This document shows, one piece after another, positions 22,701-36,025 of a stretch of DNA of 64,000 nt. Origin of the DNA: Lojkania enalia (taxonomy: Eukaryota; Ascomycota; Dothideomycetes; Pleosporales); the NCBI GenBank assembly GCA_010094045.1, contig ML986592.1, positions 325,921 through 389,920 of the forward strand, in the 5' to 3' direction. A program made the position numbers and the translations under genes. The number at the start of each line of letters is the position of its first letter. Position 1 is the stretch's first letter. Under the pieces are notes generated by a model. The model ran no database searches and was not told the origin of the DNA. It was given only the letters and a program-made list of their open reading frames with translations.

Positions 22701-25488
22701 CAGAATGTCTACGATATTTGAGCTCATCAATTCGTAACTTGTGATGCTCTCTAGCGCATCTCCATCAAAGTATGAAGCAAGACGAGTAAATAGTTCCATG
22801 CAATTGCCAGGCCCATTTTCCAAAGCACATGCTCGGATTTCCTTGGCAAGGGACCTAAGATTGTCGAGGATGGCGGTTGCTTTGTCACGAATAGCCTTGG
22901 TACCATCGGTTTCATGTACATCGATGAACTTTTTCGCTCGAAGGGTGATTATGTCTTCAATGTTAGGCATCGGTGCTGGAACGTATCGTCCGGAGGACGA
23001 AGATGAGTCCGAATCGTCGTCATCATCATGATTGTCACTATGGTCATTGTGTTCTTCGTCCGGGTCATTCTCGTCTTCTTCGTCATCCGATTGCATATCA
23101 ATCTCTGCATCATCGCCGAGCTCTTGATCTGCTTCCGGCTCGTCCGCTGAAAGGGAGCTTTCCCCAGAGTCACCTGCTGCCTCAACCTCGATGGTAGATT
23201 TTGACTCCTTGGGTCGGAACTCAAGCGTTTTACAGGAGCGATTAGCAAGTTGCTCGATTTCTGCAATTACGCCCTCGCGATAGAACTGGTACCGATATAT
23301 AGGCTCGAGGCGCTTGAGTAAAAGCTCAGCAGCTTGCAAGGCATATGTGACCAATGATGAGTGGTCTTGCTGTGAGAAGATAGAGGCGAGATATGACGCA
23401 TATGGCACAGGACGCAAAGCCTCTTCCAGAATGTCCACCTCGAGGTTAGACAGCATCTTGAGCTGTGCAGTGAGAACTTTCTGCCGAACGCTCAGATTGA
23501 CCGTGCTCGAGTACGCATCGGTGAGAGTTGGCAGTAGAATGACGGCAAACCGTTTGACTTCTTGCTTGCAACCTTCAAGAAGTTCAATTCGCTTCTCATT
23601 GGAGGACTTTTTGGTCCGAGAAGATAATGGTAGGCGCTCGTCGCCAGGAAAGCCAGCATCAAAGAGGTCGTCCAAATATGTTAAGCCATTCCTGGGCACG
23701 TCGGGAAGGAGTTCGCAAATAACGTTGAGCGTTTCAAAGACTTGATCCTTTGGTCTATGAATGAGAGCTTGCATAATGACAACACTGTCGATCTTGGCAG
23801 CAACATCTTCTGTGCCACCGGGTGGAGAGACGCCTGTCAGAATCTGATATAAAGTATCGACGACACTCATTTTGAGTAACTCAACCGAGAGACTTGGGCT
23901 CGCTTTTGCCGTATACGCAAGCACTTGAAGGAACATTGTGTGGATATTAGCTCCAATGAGGTTTGTAGTCCCAGGTAAAAGTAGTCTCAATATAGCCCGT
24001 AGTAAATCTGTGCTCACGAGTTCTTCCAACTTGCTTTCATGATGCTTAAAGCTCTGGACGATCCTTGAAACACAAATGCAACCCTGCTCCACCACTTTTT
24101 GATCATTGTTACCCAATATATTGTTCAGGATGGGCATGACGTCTCGAACAGTTGTGAAAGACTCTTCAGGGATATTTCGACAACAGTTCGCAGCAGTCGT
24201 AACTGCAGTCCGTTGAGTGCTCGTCGCAAAGAAATCAAGGAAGTTTAGGCAAGCTGCAAGGCCGCCCTCGCGCACAATGGAGGCCGGAAATTCTACTGAG
24301 ATCTTTTCTAGAGTCTATATCGATGTTAGCAAAAGGCTCCCGCTTGTGGGATCGCAGTCAACTTACGCTGAGACACTGTTCGGCAAGGTCGATAAAGCTG
24401 ATATCGAACAATTTCGAACATAGGACGGGCACTGCTCCACCATATACCACATTAGCGGTTGCTGCAGGTAGTGCTTCCATCAGATTTGCGAGGCATCGAC
24501 ACGCCAGGAGCATAATCTCTGGGTTCTCGTCCCCCAAATCGCTTGGTTGCATAAGTGCAACGAGCTCTTTCACATACGCGTCAGGCGAGAAGTGACCGGC
24601 CAAATTATCCTCTGTAGAAATGAGCAGTATTTCCGAGAGTTCTTGCAAAGCAATGAGCTGTATAGAAGGATCTTTTGAACGTAATTGCTCAAGGACACCA
24701 CGGAGGCGGCCAGAGACACCGGAAATGATGCCAGTGAGTTGACGTATGGCTGCAAGACTATGATGACCTCCTCGGCCCAGAAACCCTCCAGTAAATGGAT
24801 CGTCGTCATCATCATCCTCATCATCGTACCGAGTCGATGGACCATCTCCATTCCCATCATCACTCATATCGTTATCCGCGCCCGATCGCTGGGAATCAAC
24901 TTCAGGCTTTGCGTCCGGTGCGTCATTCATGTCTACGTCGTCCTCGGGCTTTGGGATAGATTTTCTTGAGCCTCTTCGAGAGAACGATGGCGGGGCATCT
25001 GCTATAGACTTAGTATGGGCCGATTCGGGTAACCGGGGGGATATTTACCTTGTCCACCGCTCTTGCGGCCGTGCTTGCCACGTTTCGCTGAACCGGATAC
25101 TGGGGGCGGAGGCGCGGCTGTATCCTCGGGAGGTTCTGTCGAGGGACTGCATTCAGTGAGCAACGAAAAAAATCACAGACAACAATTGCATAGAAACGAA
25201 CCCAGCCGTTGACATTGCCGACTTAGCTTTCCCCTTCTTCGAGCGGGCCGAGACTGGGGTAGGCGGAGGAGGGTCTTGGGGCTCGACTCTAGTCCGCTTC
25301 GCACGACCCCCACGAGCAGGAGCTTGCTCGGGGCTTTCCTGAGGCTGTTCGGGGCTAGGCTCTCCAGCTGCAACTTTGCGTTTTCGTGAAGCAGGTGGCG
25401 GTCGTGTAGGAGGGACAGGGGGGTTGGATGGAGTGTTGGTCGAACCTGCTGAAAGTCTCGCGGAAGAGCGAGTCACTCTGGACGACAT
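19733..25488 (-). CDS. UFD4: HECT-type E3 ubiquitin ligase, Ufd4/TRIP12 family
   Basis: Six exons: 25488-25202, 25146-25049, 24998-24367, 24314-20183, 20132-19983, 19929-19733; 1831 aa with all phases consistent. The N-terminus is a basic, Pro/Ser-rich disordered region with an Asp/Glu run. An armadillo-like helical region begins near residue 190 ([20 protein letters not shown]) and continues with [11 protein letters not shown]. Acidic stretches, a Pro-rich linker and the C-terminal HECT domain follow ([24 protein letters not shown]; catalytic Cys1798 in [12 protein letters not shown]). Ufd4 ubiquitylates ubiquitin-fusion and N-degron substrates ahead of the proteasome. Its length and domain order fit. 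The first intron uses a GTTCGT donor. Confidence 0.93.
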
Positions 25489-27378
25489 GAGAATCTGACT
25501 TGTTTGGAGGAGTTTATGGCTCGCAATGCAGACTGTAGCCCCGGCGGTGGGCGTCGCAGCTATGCCGATGAAGCAAGGTGAGAGGGTTGTTGAGAACGCA
25601 GCAGGATGAGTGTGGGCGATTTATGTGCTAGAGTGGCGAGGAAAGGGTGGAGAATACCTAGAAGGCAGGGAAGAAGTGGAGGATGGGCCGTCACGAAAAC
25701 CAGATGCCGGTCGACGTTCCCTTTCCATAGAGCGCTACTATAGCTACGCCATAGGCCGTGCAAGCGAAGGCGGTGGGAGGCGGCGTAACACAGCCGGTGA
25801 AAGGGGCGGGCGGTGTGTTGACGGCCAAGGAAGTAGAGGACAGAATGCAAGCTGAAAAAGGTGCAGGGCGTGCGTGTTGGTGGTAGTAGTAGTTATTGGT
25901 ATTGGGTGTGGTAGAAGAGGTGTTTGTAGAAGCGAGTTGGATATGATAATGATGGCGTTGCTCGGCTTAGTTAGCAGAGTGGGGACGCTGCCCAGGCGAG
26001 CACCGTACTAAACGCAGAACCTTGGAACAAGTATGCGTACAGTACAAGTAGACTGAGCTGCACGGGGAGGGCAGGTAGAGTAGAGCAGAGAGTGTCCTGC
26101 GCCGGAGAGGTGCTGGGGGGCAGGTAGTAAACAATGTGTGCCACGGCAGCAGGTCGTTTCCGCGCTGGTCTGCTCCTTCAGCGCGGGTGAAGACCCATAG
26201 ACGTTGCCAAGCAACCGCATCCACCACCACAGCACCAGGACGTTATATTATTTCCACCCTTCCCGCATACCTGCCGACAGCGACTGAAGCGCGCCGCGAG
26301 CATGCGAACGGCTATCGTGAAGTCGTCCAAGCTTGACAGCTAAGCTATCTGGCCCGTGGCTCCACACTGCCCGCCCACCAGCCTAAGCGGGCAGCGGGGA
26401 AATCCACTGAACAAAAATTCTCAATTTTTACAGACTGCAAGGCTGCGAGGCGAGGCAGGGCGAGGCAATGATTGATTTCTCAGCCTTATGCCGCCATCCC
26501 GCGGCTATGCTCTACTTATGTACATGTAATCCGATGACCAGACACGGCGTGGGGACGAGGGAGCGCCCAGGTCCGAAAGCGGCAGTCCAGGGTCGCACGT
26601 GACGGGCCTATTTCGAGGTGCGAGAATTAGATTCGGCCGCAGTACGCGAGAGGAACACAGCAAAGGGCTTGGAAATCGGGGCAGGCCGCGAGCTGCCGCC
26701 CCGGGGCAGACAAAGTTTCATCTGCAGGTGTGGGCTACTCGCAGGCCAGCGTGCAGGGCCCCGGCCCGGGTCTAGCGCGAGCGCGAAGACGAGCTGCGGT
26801 TCTGGGCAGCGGAGGCTTTGCCGGCAATCTTCTCCCCCGCCGCCTCAAAGGCAAATACTAGCCCAAGTAGCGTTCGCCCTCTACAAATGTTGCCTGCTCC
26901 CATGCCACCCGTCCTTATTTTCGACCACCCTTTTCCTCTTCCTCCTGCCCGGAGTGTCTCCCCGCAAAGCCGCCCTAGAAAACGCCGTACTCTACACCGC
27001 GACCTGCACCCCCACAGCCCACAGCTCTCTCCGGGTGCAACCGTGGCACTAGCCAGAACCGCCCCGCGTCATAGGCGTTCGGCCTACCCTTAGTAACCAC
27101 CATCGTCTATTTGACTCAACTACTGTCTGCCTAGCGGGCTTTTGTCCGGTATCTCCACTCGCCCTCAGTCATCACATTGGGGGCTCTTCCCGTCCTTCAT
27201 AGCTCTTAAACCTGGCGCATCGGCACCTTGTTCACACTACCCCGGCCCGTAGCCATCACGACTGGCCCGGCACGACCATCATTGACCAACCGCTCACATA
27301 TACCCACCCGACCACCTACGCCCGCCTCGCTGCTAGGCATTAGGCCGACAGTACGCCAACACCCACGTACTGCTCACT
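25489..27378. other. Long divergent intergenic region, about 1.9 kb
   Basis: Shared upstream space of UFD4 (-) and the NMN adenylyltransferase (+). The 26000-27300 part is GC-rich with many short overlapping ORFs on both strands but no recognisable protein, so I read it as promoter and 5' UTR DNA. Confidence 0.5.
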
Positions 27379-28396
27379 ATGTCTTCGACGCAGGAACGCG
27401 ACTCTCTTCCCAACGGCTGCGACGCTCTGCCTACACCGACGCTGGACGCCAGCCTTGACACCTCCGACACCATGACCCTCGATAACTACAAATTCCCCGC
27501 AGAGCGACTGAAGAAGGTCCTCTCCGACCCTAACAAGACCCCTCTCGTCCTTGTCTCCTGTGGTTCCTTCTCTCCACCCACGAACCTCCACCTCCGCATG
27601 TTCGAGGAAGCTGCCGACTATTGCGAGTTCGACACAGATTACGAGGTCGTAGGGGGGTTTTTCAGCCCTGTCGGCGATGCGTACAAGAAGGCTGGGTTGG
27701 CATCTGCACATCATAGGATCAATATGACGAGGATCGCCGTGCGGGAGAGTTCATCGTGGATAGGAGTGGACCCCTGGGAGCCGCTCCATAAAGAATACCT
27801 GCCCACAGTTAAGGTGCTGGATCATTTTGACTATGAGCTGAACGAGGTTATGGGCGGTATCGGGACGTCGACTGGGGAAAAGCGGAGAATTCATGTTGCG
27901 CTCCTGGCTGGCGCAGATCTGATACAGACCATGAGCGCCCCAGGTATGGATGTGCGATGCAGATATTAGACGCATTTGCTAATAGAGAGTAGGCTTATGG
28001 GCACGCGAGGATCTTGACAGGATTCTAGGCCACTATGGCGCTTTCATTCTGGAGCGTAGCGGGACTGACATTGGTATGTTGCCCCCCGAATCATATCCGC
28101 TGTATATACTAACGCCCATAGACGATGCGCTTCTCAGTCTTCAGCAATGGAGAGACAACATTCGCGTGATCCCGCAATTAATTCAGAACGATGTATCTTC
28201 GACTAAGATTCGACTGTTCCGCAAGCGCGGCAAGAGCATCCGCTACTACATTCCCGACAAGGTTGTTGACTACATCTATGAGCATAGCCTTTACTTGGAA
28301 GACGACAAGAAGCAGTCCGACAAGGGCAAGGAGAAGGTAGCCAGCGACTCTTCATCGTCTACATCTACGGCATCTACAGCATCTACGGCAGCGTAA
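27379..28396 (+). CDS. NMA1: Nicotinamide/nicotinate mononucleotide adenylyltransferase
   Basis: Three exons, 27379-27943, 27993-28073, 28122-28396; 306 aa. It transfers AMP from ATP to NMN or NaMN to make NAD or deamido-NAD. The nucleotidyltransferase signature GSFSPPTNLH is at residues 62-71, followed by LRMFEEA and FFSPVGDAYKKAGL. The second signature, VSSTKIR, comes near the C-terminus before SIRYYIPDKVVDYI. Introns of 49 and 48 nt contain GCTAAT and ACTAAC branch sites. The tail (DSSSSTSTASTASTAA) is a low-complexity extension coded by a short ACATCTACGGC-type repeat. Yeast has two isozymes, NMA1 and NMA2; which one this matches cannot be told here. Confidence 0.93.
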
Positions 28397-29499
28397 ATGG
28401 ATTACGGGCACTATGAATTAGTGCATTGATTTGCACAAATAGGCTAGGCCCTGGAAGACGTGTATGGCCAGTCAACGATAGCCTCTCATCGGTCGACCTA
28501 CAGCGCCCGGCCGGCGCATGCGCGCTCTTGCGAATGAACATTGAATTAGGTGATATCACTTGTTAATAATATATGGTGGAATTTTGTTCTGGTTACCTGG
28601 GTAGGCGGAACGATGCCAACATGGTGCCCTAGATAGGATAGCTAGGACGCCTTCACGGGCAGGGGCGGGATATTACGGACGCATAGTTGACTGCACATTC
28701 TTATGATACCATGACAATGACATTTTTTTTCTTGGGGTCCCGACAAAAAGGGGGCCTCGATAGACAGCATCGAAAGGTTCGAGATCCGGGACCCTGCGTT
28801 TTCTGTCGTATGGGTGTGATATCATGCAGCAGCCTGTGGCACGTACGCGGAATCTGATAAGCGATTGATGACATAGGTTTTTGGATCACTCTTGGCAGCG
28901 ATGGAGAGAGAGATTGAGTAGCTGATCTACGTAAGAGTGCGGTCGGGGAGGCTGCTAATTGTGGCAGAAGACTATTCGATGCGATATAGGAGATGTGAAA
29001 GGAAGTAAATTAAATGCTATACATAGCATGGGAAAACCCCTCTGCATACGTAGTACCGCGCTGGGACGATCTAATCTCGTCTCACCCCGCACACCATACA
29101 TCACCATCCCATCCCACACGTTCACATGCCCAAGCGATTAATTCATGAATCAGTCCAAAAAATGTATGCATAACCCGAGAAGATCCTTGAGCTAAGAATA
29201 AACTAGAACACAGCGCAAGATCAATCCAATTCAACCCAATTTTTTCCGTGCGCCCAAGATCCGGCGCCCAGACACAGCGCCGTTGGGGACGCACGCTCGT
29301 CGCTGGGGCAACGCTCGGAGCCAAGGGGGCCCAACATCGCATCCAAAACGTAAGTACTAGATCAGATCGTGCATCTACATGTGCGCATTCCTCGCTCGGC
29401 TCCAGCACAATCTACAATTTCTAATTCCAATTTTCAATTCCCTATATTTTTTTTTTTTCTTATTATAGGTTTCGGTTTCCAAGTAAGGAGCGCATTCCA
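28397..29499. other. Intergenic region, about 1.1 kb, with a 60-nt hairpin
   Basis: 3' UTR of the NMN adenylyltransferase and the exgD promoter. It contains a strong imperfect palindrome at 28735-28794 (see findings) and a T-run ending just before exgD. No coding gene recognised. Confidence 0.5.
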
Positions 29500-31962
29500 A
29501 TGCCACACTCCTCCGACGATGAACATCGCCCTCGAGACCGGCGCCGGCGCAGAACCTCTCACCACGAGCAAGAGCGCCGACACCGTCGCGGACACCGCGC
29601 CACAGACTCGCAAGGCACCCTCCTCCCGCGGCCTTCCCAGCGCCCCAACGACTCCGACCGCGACACGCCGTCCCCGCGCAAGAAGCGCCACTCCACATCT
29701 ACCCCCAACGAAAGCTCTCAGGGGAGCCGGAGTCGCGGTAGTGCGCCACTGAGCCTCGATGCGCTAGCGAAGCTAGACAAGCAGAATGCGAGAAAGACGG
29801 GCTGGGGCGGGTATGACTACGACGAGGACTATCTGAAGGAGGTGAGGAGGAAAGAGAAGGGGCTTGAGCGGGAGCGGGTGCGGGCGGAGAAGCAGGAGCG
29901 GCGGAGGGCGACTAAGGAAAAGAGTAAGGAGGAGGCGGCGAGGAGGCGGGCGTATGAGAGTGAGAGTGTGATGGAGGAGGCAAAGTTGAAGAGGGAGAAG
30001 AAGCGGCAGGAGCGTACGGAGAGGGAGAAAAGGAGAGCGGTTACAGATGATGAGAGGGAGGAGCGGAGGAGGAGGTATGAGACGAAGTATACGCCGTCGG
30101 AACGCGCGGAGAGGAGGGAGAGGAGGAAAGAGGAGAAAAGGCATAGGACGGAGGAGAAGAGGCGGAGGGTTGTTAGCGGGCCGCTAGCGGAAGAGGGGGG
30201 TGTGGATGATGGGTATGAATACCAGTATATGATGGAGAAGCGAGGGGGAGCTGGGAGTGAACCAAGCGAGTATACGGAAGAAGAGCTGGCGCGGAAGAAA
30301 AAATGGAAGCGTATATGTAAGTTGTGTTAGTTAGAGAAAACTGCGGAAAGGCTAATATAATTGCCAGTGATCGGGATACTAGCCTTCCTCATTGTCCTTG
30401 CTATCATCATCCCCGTTGCTGTGTTGATGTCAAAGAAGAACAACGGCGCTAATGTCCAAAGCGTAGCAGCATCCAACTCGGAAAAGCCGGCTAATAGTAA
30501 TCTCCAAGATATCTCCGAAGACGACATACCTCCCAGCGCAAAAGGCACAATACTAGATCCTTTCTCATGGTACGATACCCTAGATTTTAACGTAACTTAT
30601 ACGGACGCAACAGTGGGCGGTCTCCCCATAATGGGCCTAAACTCGACATGGGATGACGACGTCCAAGCCAATGAGCACGTTCCTAATCTTAGAGACAAGT
30701 TTGAGTATGGGAAAATGCCTATACGAGGAATTAATGTTGGGGGATGGTTGAACCTCGAACCTTTCATCACGCCATCCTTTTTTGAATCATTCAAAGGGTC
30801 GGTCATCGATGAGTACACACTATGCACTAAGCTAGGTGCCAGCAAGTGCAAAGAGTCTCTAGAAAAACATTATTCGTCATTTGTGACTAAGCAGACCTTT
30901 GTCGATATCCGCAACGCAGGCTTCGACCACGTTCGAATACCATTCGGATATTGGATTGTGACAACGTACGAGGGCGACCCGTACGTGGCACAGGTTTCAT
31001 GGAGATATCTCCTCCGCGGCATTGAATACGCCCGTCAGAACGGACTACGAGTGAATCTCGACCTCCACGGTGCCCCTGGGTCGCAGAATGGCTGGAATCA
31101 TTCCGGCAGACAAGGCACCATCGGATGGCTGAACGGGACAGACGGTGACCTAAACGCCCAACGCACCATCGACATTCATGGCCAACTATCCCAATTCTTC
31201 GCCCAGCCGAGGTACAGGAACATCGTCACCATGTACGGCATCGTTAACGAGCCTCGCATGGTCGACCTCGACACCGATTCCGTCGTACAATGGACGGAGA
31301 AGGCCATCAGCACCATCCGCAAGAACAACATAACCGGCGTCCTTGTCTTCGGCGACGGCTTCATGGGCCTCGATAACTGGCAGGGGCGACTCCAGGAGGA
31401 CGACAACCTCCTCTTAGACGTCCACCAATACGTCATCTTCAACGTCGACCAAATCTCACTCAAGCACACCGACAAACTTAACTTCGCCTGCCGAGGCTGG
31501 ACAGCGCAGAGTAAACGAAGCATGGACAAGACGACCGGGTTCGGCCCCACAATGTGCGGAGAGTGGTCCCAGGCGGATACAGATTGTACGCAGTACATCA
31601 ACAATGTCGGCATTGGCACCCGCTGGGAAGGGACGATGGATACTGGCAATGCGTCAACATCCATTCTCACCCCACAGTGCCCTGTGGACAATTGCTCCTG
31701 CGACGGCGCCAACGCGGATCCGGCGAATTACTCGAATGCGTATAAGAAGTGGCTATATCAGTTTGCCGTAGCGCAAATGATCAGCTTCGAGTACGGCTGG
31801 GGCTGGTTCTACTGGACGTGGGAGACGGAGAAGGCGACGCAGTGGAGTTGGAAGTTGGGCATGCAGGCTGGGATTCTACCGAAGAAAGTTTGGGAGAGGG
31901 AGTTTGATTGTCCAACGAAGTTAGATGATTTTGAGGAGATGGGTTTGCCTGAGAATTATTAG
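29500..31962 (+). CDS. exgD: Membrane-anchored glucan 1,3-beta-glucosidase (GH5), exgD type
   Basis: Two exons, 29500-30316 and 30368-31962; 803 aa. About 270 cytoplasmic residues are extremely rich in Arg/Lys/Glu, ending in RKKKWKRI. A single transmembrane segment follows (about 273-293, LIGILAFLIVLAIIIPVAV), i.e. a type II membrane protein. The extracellular GH5 glucanase domain has RGINVGGWLNLEPF, the acid/base GIVNEPRM (Glu567) and the nucleophile MCGEWSQA (Glu671), plus several N-glycosylation sites. It trims beta-1,3-glucan from its non-reducing end at the cell surface. The intron (51 nt, GGCTAAT branch) lies exactly at the start of the membrane segment, so retaining it would leave only the basic tail. 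Confidence 0.93.
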
Positions 31963-33182
31963 AGATGTGGGTTTGAGGTTTCTGCATTGCGAAGGCGTCG
32001 TTGGGCGGTTTTTGGATCTGATGCATTTTGAGCATTTGGCATGTATATAGATCTACAATGATGCGGCGTACACGTGCAAATCGAGCAGTCATGCACTTCA
32101 TCGGTCGAGGGCCTCGAAAGGTTAGCGCGCTGGTAGGGTTGTACCTCAGACACTCATGCCTTCTAAGGGTGGTTGCTGCGTCTAATCTTGGGAATGTCTT
32201 CCGTCCCGTCCCACCCCATCTTTCTCTCCCCGACCTCTATTGTAACGACCAGCCTAAACGATCCGGCGGGTTCGAATGCTAACGAAGATTGCATTTCCCC
32301 ATATATGCAGCTAGATGTTTCCGCAATCCTCTGACTAGGTTCCATTCCGTCCCAAGCAGCCTCCAGACCTAGCTATTTGCGCTCCTTCCCATCCAATAAA
32401 AGCCTTTTACAGCGAAAGAGGGACAACTCGAGGACAACATATCATGCCACGCATTACGCGATAAATTCAGCCCGGCTCCCCTATTGTTTCTGCTTTTCGT
32501 CCCAATGAGGCTATGGCGCTGGATGCGGCTGTCATCTGGGGCGTTTTTGATAAACATTCGCCCAATCAGCCAGCAGAGATATATGCCGGGCATTTTAGAC
32601 TCCAATACTCCCCAAACCCGCACGCAAGGCTGAAGATAGTACTCCTTGAATTCATTCCAAAAAGGGCAACTAGTCAGCCGGGGTAGATTATAGGGGGCGT
32701 TTAGGGTTTCGGACCTGTCCTTCCGCGTAAGGCTGAGAAGCTCCTCCGTTTTGTTCTGCTCCTGCTTTCGAATCTCCCCTCTCTGCAGTCATGAGGCCGT
32801 GTCCGGCATTTCAAAAAGACATTGACATCTAAACAGACCATTGAATCGTATTATAATCTCGTTCGTCGCCAGTTCTGATAGACTAGTGATGATGATCGTC
32901 CTATTGTTGCAGAATCTAAAGCTTAAGCATACGTAGGGCGTAGCTACGATGGAGCTGAGCGATTGCGGAACGCCGCGTTTTTCGCGGCGTACATTTTCGG
33001 AAGGTCAGTTAGAATGATCGACGAATCCCATCAAAGTGCACCCATACCAGGTTCACTGATTTGGAACGAATGTTTTATATATACCTGCGTCCCGAAACTG
33101 CGAGCCGCCACGTTCTTCGATATCAGCTGAAAACCTCTGCTCTCCAGTCTAGGAGCGCAATTCTCGTTCACTCTATTCCATC
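31963..33182. other. Intergenic region, about 1.2 kb
   Basis: Between exgD and the HET-domain gene. Several short ORFs, none with recognisable homology. No tRNA found. Confidence 0.5.
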
Positions 33183-36025
33183 ATGGATTCACAGACAGAA
33201 CCGAAAAATTTCGTTGTACTAGCAGACGACCCCGAGCTTCAGGGCTTTGTGCATGGAAGCTTTGAAGAGCCGGAAGAAAGAGTCAGCCGCAGAGGGGTAC
33301 CCGACTACCGTCCAAAGCTGCGGGAGCCCCGCCCAGCTGCCGAGATCTGGGCGATTGCAAAGAAGAAAGTGACAAGACTGGCGGGCATAAGAATGAAAGC
33401 TGGCCGGTTCAAGTACACAGAAATCTCAGGGGATCAGATTCGCTTGCTTCGGATTAGACCTGGGAAGGTAGAAGACAATATAGTTTGCGATCTATGTATC
33501 AAGAGTCTGGCTGAAGTGCGGGGGAAGTATGAGGCTCTATCTTACAGCTGGGGTGTTGAAGAGGCGAGCGAGATTATTTTCATTCATACTCTACAACCCG
33601 ACCCTTCAAATCCACCCTTTTTTCGACAAGGCCTGATGGAAGAGTTTCCAGTCCGCCCGAACTTATTCAAGGCGTTAAGGCAATTGCGGAGGGAGGATAA
33701 GCCTATCGTGATGTGGATTGATGCTATATGTATTAGTAAGTAGTGTCCGGTTACTGATAGAAGGTTCATTTGGAATGGATTGAGCCTTTGCAAATAGCTA
33801 TTTAGATAGCGTTTTGCTATAAATAATCACAGTAGTATCAGAGCCAACTTGACCTAGTACCTAACTCTCCCCTTCCCGAAGGAAATTACTAACTATTCTA
33901 TATTCTAGATCAGAGGGAGACACAAGCAGCGAAACTTGAAAAGGACCAACAGCTCTCCATGATGAGCAACATTTATAACTCTGCAAAGAACGTTTGCATA
34001 TGGCTCGGTGATGCAGATGACGAGTCTACAACCGCATTAAAGCTCGTCAATGATATTATGAACTTTCAGGTGCTAGACCTTTGCCTTGAAGCTACTGACG
34101 AGTCTGATGAAAGGCGGTGGTGCGATCTCATAGACACTTTGAAAGCCCCGTGGTTCAGTCGACGCTGGATTATTCAAGAAGTTGCTTCAGCCCGAGATGC
34201 GTCGGTCCACGTAGGAAAAGACGTAGTACACTGGGATGACCTTGCAGACGCGATCCTACTCCTACACGAAAATCTCGATCGCTTAAAGCGGCAATTCAAG
34301 AACGAGATGTTTATAGAAGTCCCTTTGCTAAGCGCGACACAACTCGTGAAGGCATTGGCCAACGTTTGTCGCAAGTCACAAAGCGGCGAAATCGTAGAGA
34401 GACTTCTAGACCTTGAAACGCTAGTTTGCACATTTCAGCAATTCCAAGCTAGGTATTCAGAAGACGTGATCCATTCGGTCCGATCTCTTGCAAAGGATGC
34501 CCCGAAACCGGATGAAGAAAAGGACTTTCGTACAATGGTAGAGCACGAAAGAAGCACAAGGGACCTGTTCATAGCTTTCGTCAACCGTTGCATTAAAAAT
34601 TCTGGCTCACTCGATATCATCTGCCGACACTGGGCCCCTCCAATTACAGACACAGCCGGCGAAGAGATCAAACTTCCAACGTGGATTTCTGAGCTTACCA
34701 ATGGGCCTTTCGGTTTACCTGGCGAAGCACGCGAACGACAAAATGGCGAGAATTTTGTAGCTTTGTCTCCTAATGATAAGAGGAAACGATATAATGCATC
34801 CCTAGACTGGGGTGCATTCAATGATTCCGATCGGCCAAGATCATCATCAATCCTGAATTCAAAAATTAAACCTCCAAAGGTCTCAGTTTTATCGCCAAGT
34901 GGTCCCAACAATGATGATCAGAGGCTATATGATGGTGGGCATATTATCATGCCGCCAGTCGCATCACCCATACAGGAGATGGAAAATCCCTATAAGCGCC
35001 CATTAACTCCAATCCTCAACATGGCTTTGAGCGAATCGAAAAGGAGGGGGCAATACATACAGCCTTCCGTGGACAAGGACTCGACACCTATATCTCCACA
35101 CTCGGGTAGCTCCAGTGCCCAGATCTCACACAGTCGAGACTTAGAAAGCCTTGAGAATCCTACGAGTCCCCCGAATGAGGACGTAACAGATGAAAACAGT
35201 TCTAGAAATCATGTTTCTCCGTCACGACATCGACGCAATCGGGCCATCTCAATGATCGGTCCTACCGAGCGTCCAACTACTTCCGACTTTTGGACCAGCA
35301 TCTACCAAACCGCCCGATTCCCAGGCTCCCTACGCCTCCAGCCCAACCGTAAATCCTCCAAAAACCGCCAAGAAACATATATCCAGCAAGACAAAGAGCA
35401 TCTCGAGGGCCTGGGCGGGATCCTCAAGGTCCAAGGATTCGTCCTCGGCGTAGTAAAAGACCATTCAGATGTCATGAGAGGGGGTATTGTCCCCGGCGAC
35501 TGGCTCCAAAAACTGGGCTGGAATCGCAATGCCCAGGATAACCGCGTCTCTGATGTCCTGTGGCGCACGCTCGTCGCGGATCGTAACCCGGAAGGCGGGA
35601 ACCCTCCGGGATGGTACCAGAGAGCTTGTCTCCACTGCTTGAAGGATACGCGATTGACGAACTCTAAGGGTGACCTCGATTCGCATCGAGCGGACAAGGT
35701 GGAAGAGTCTATGACATCAAGTTATCTGAAGCGCGTCGAGAGCGTTATTTGGCGGCGCCGTATCATTGAAGTTGAGGCGAGGCCAGATGTTACTGGGCCA
35801 CTGCTTTATGGCTTAGCACCAGAAGGGACGAAGGAGGGTGACTATGTGTGCATTCTTTTTGGATGCTCAGTCCCGGTGGTGCTAAGCAAAGTGCGGGAAT
35901 TGCCGCAGAATTTGAAAATGTATGAATTGGTTGGGGAAGCTTATGTACATGGGAAGATGGATGGAGAGGCGGTTCAGGATCCGAAACTGGTAAAAAAGTT
36001 GAGGGAGGAGTTTAAGCTGCAGTAA
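33183..36025 (+). CDS. HET-domain (heterokaryon incompatibility) protein
   Basis: Two exons, 33183-33735 and 33909-36025; 889 aa. The HET signature is clear: YEALSYSWG, then LFKALRQLRR...VMWIDAICINQ, IYNSAKNVCIWLGDAD, and WFSRRWIIQEV before a VHWDDL segment. HET domains execute cell death after non-self fusion in filamentous fungi. The first ~100 residues and the long, polar, Ser/Pro-rich middle (about 450-650) are not recognised. The C-terminus (GVVPGDWLQKLG-like to AYVHGKMDGEAV) resembles the tail common in HET proteins, where the last segment reads as 'VGEAYVHGxMDGE'. The 173-nt intron is long for this window and splits the core motif between ICI and NQ. Confidence 0.92.

Noticed and set aside
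28735..28794. tRNA gene suggested by GGTTCGA and a paired acceptor-like stem
   Set aside because: The length is 60 nt and the bases around TTCGA do not form a T-stem; no anticodon arm can be drawn.
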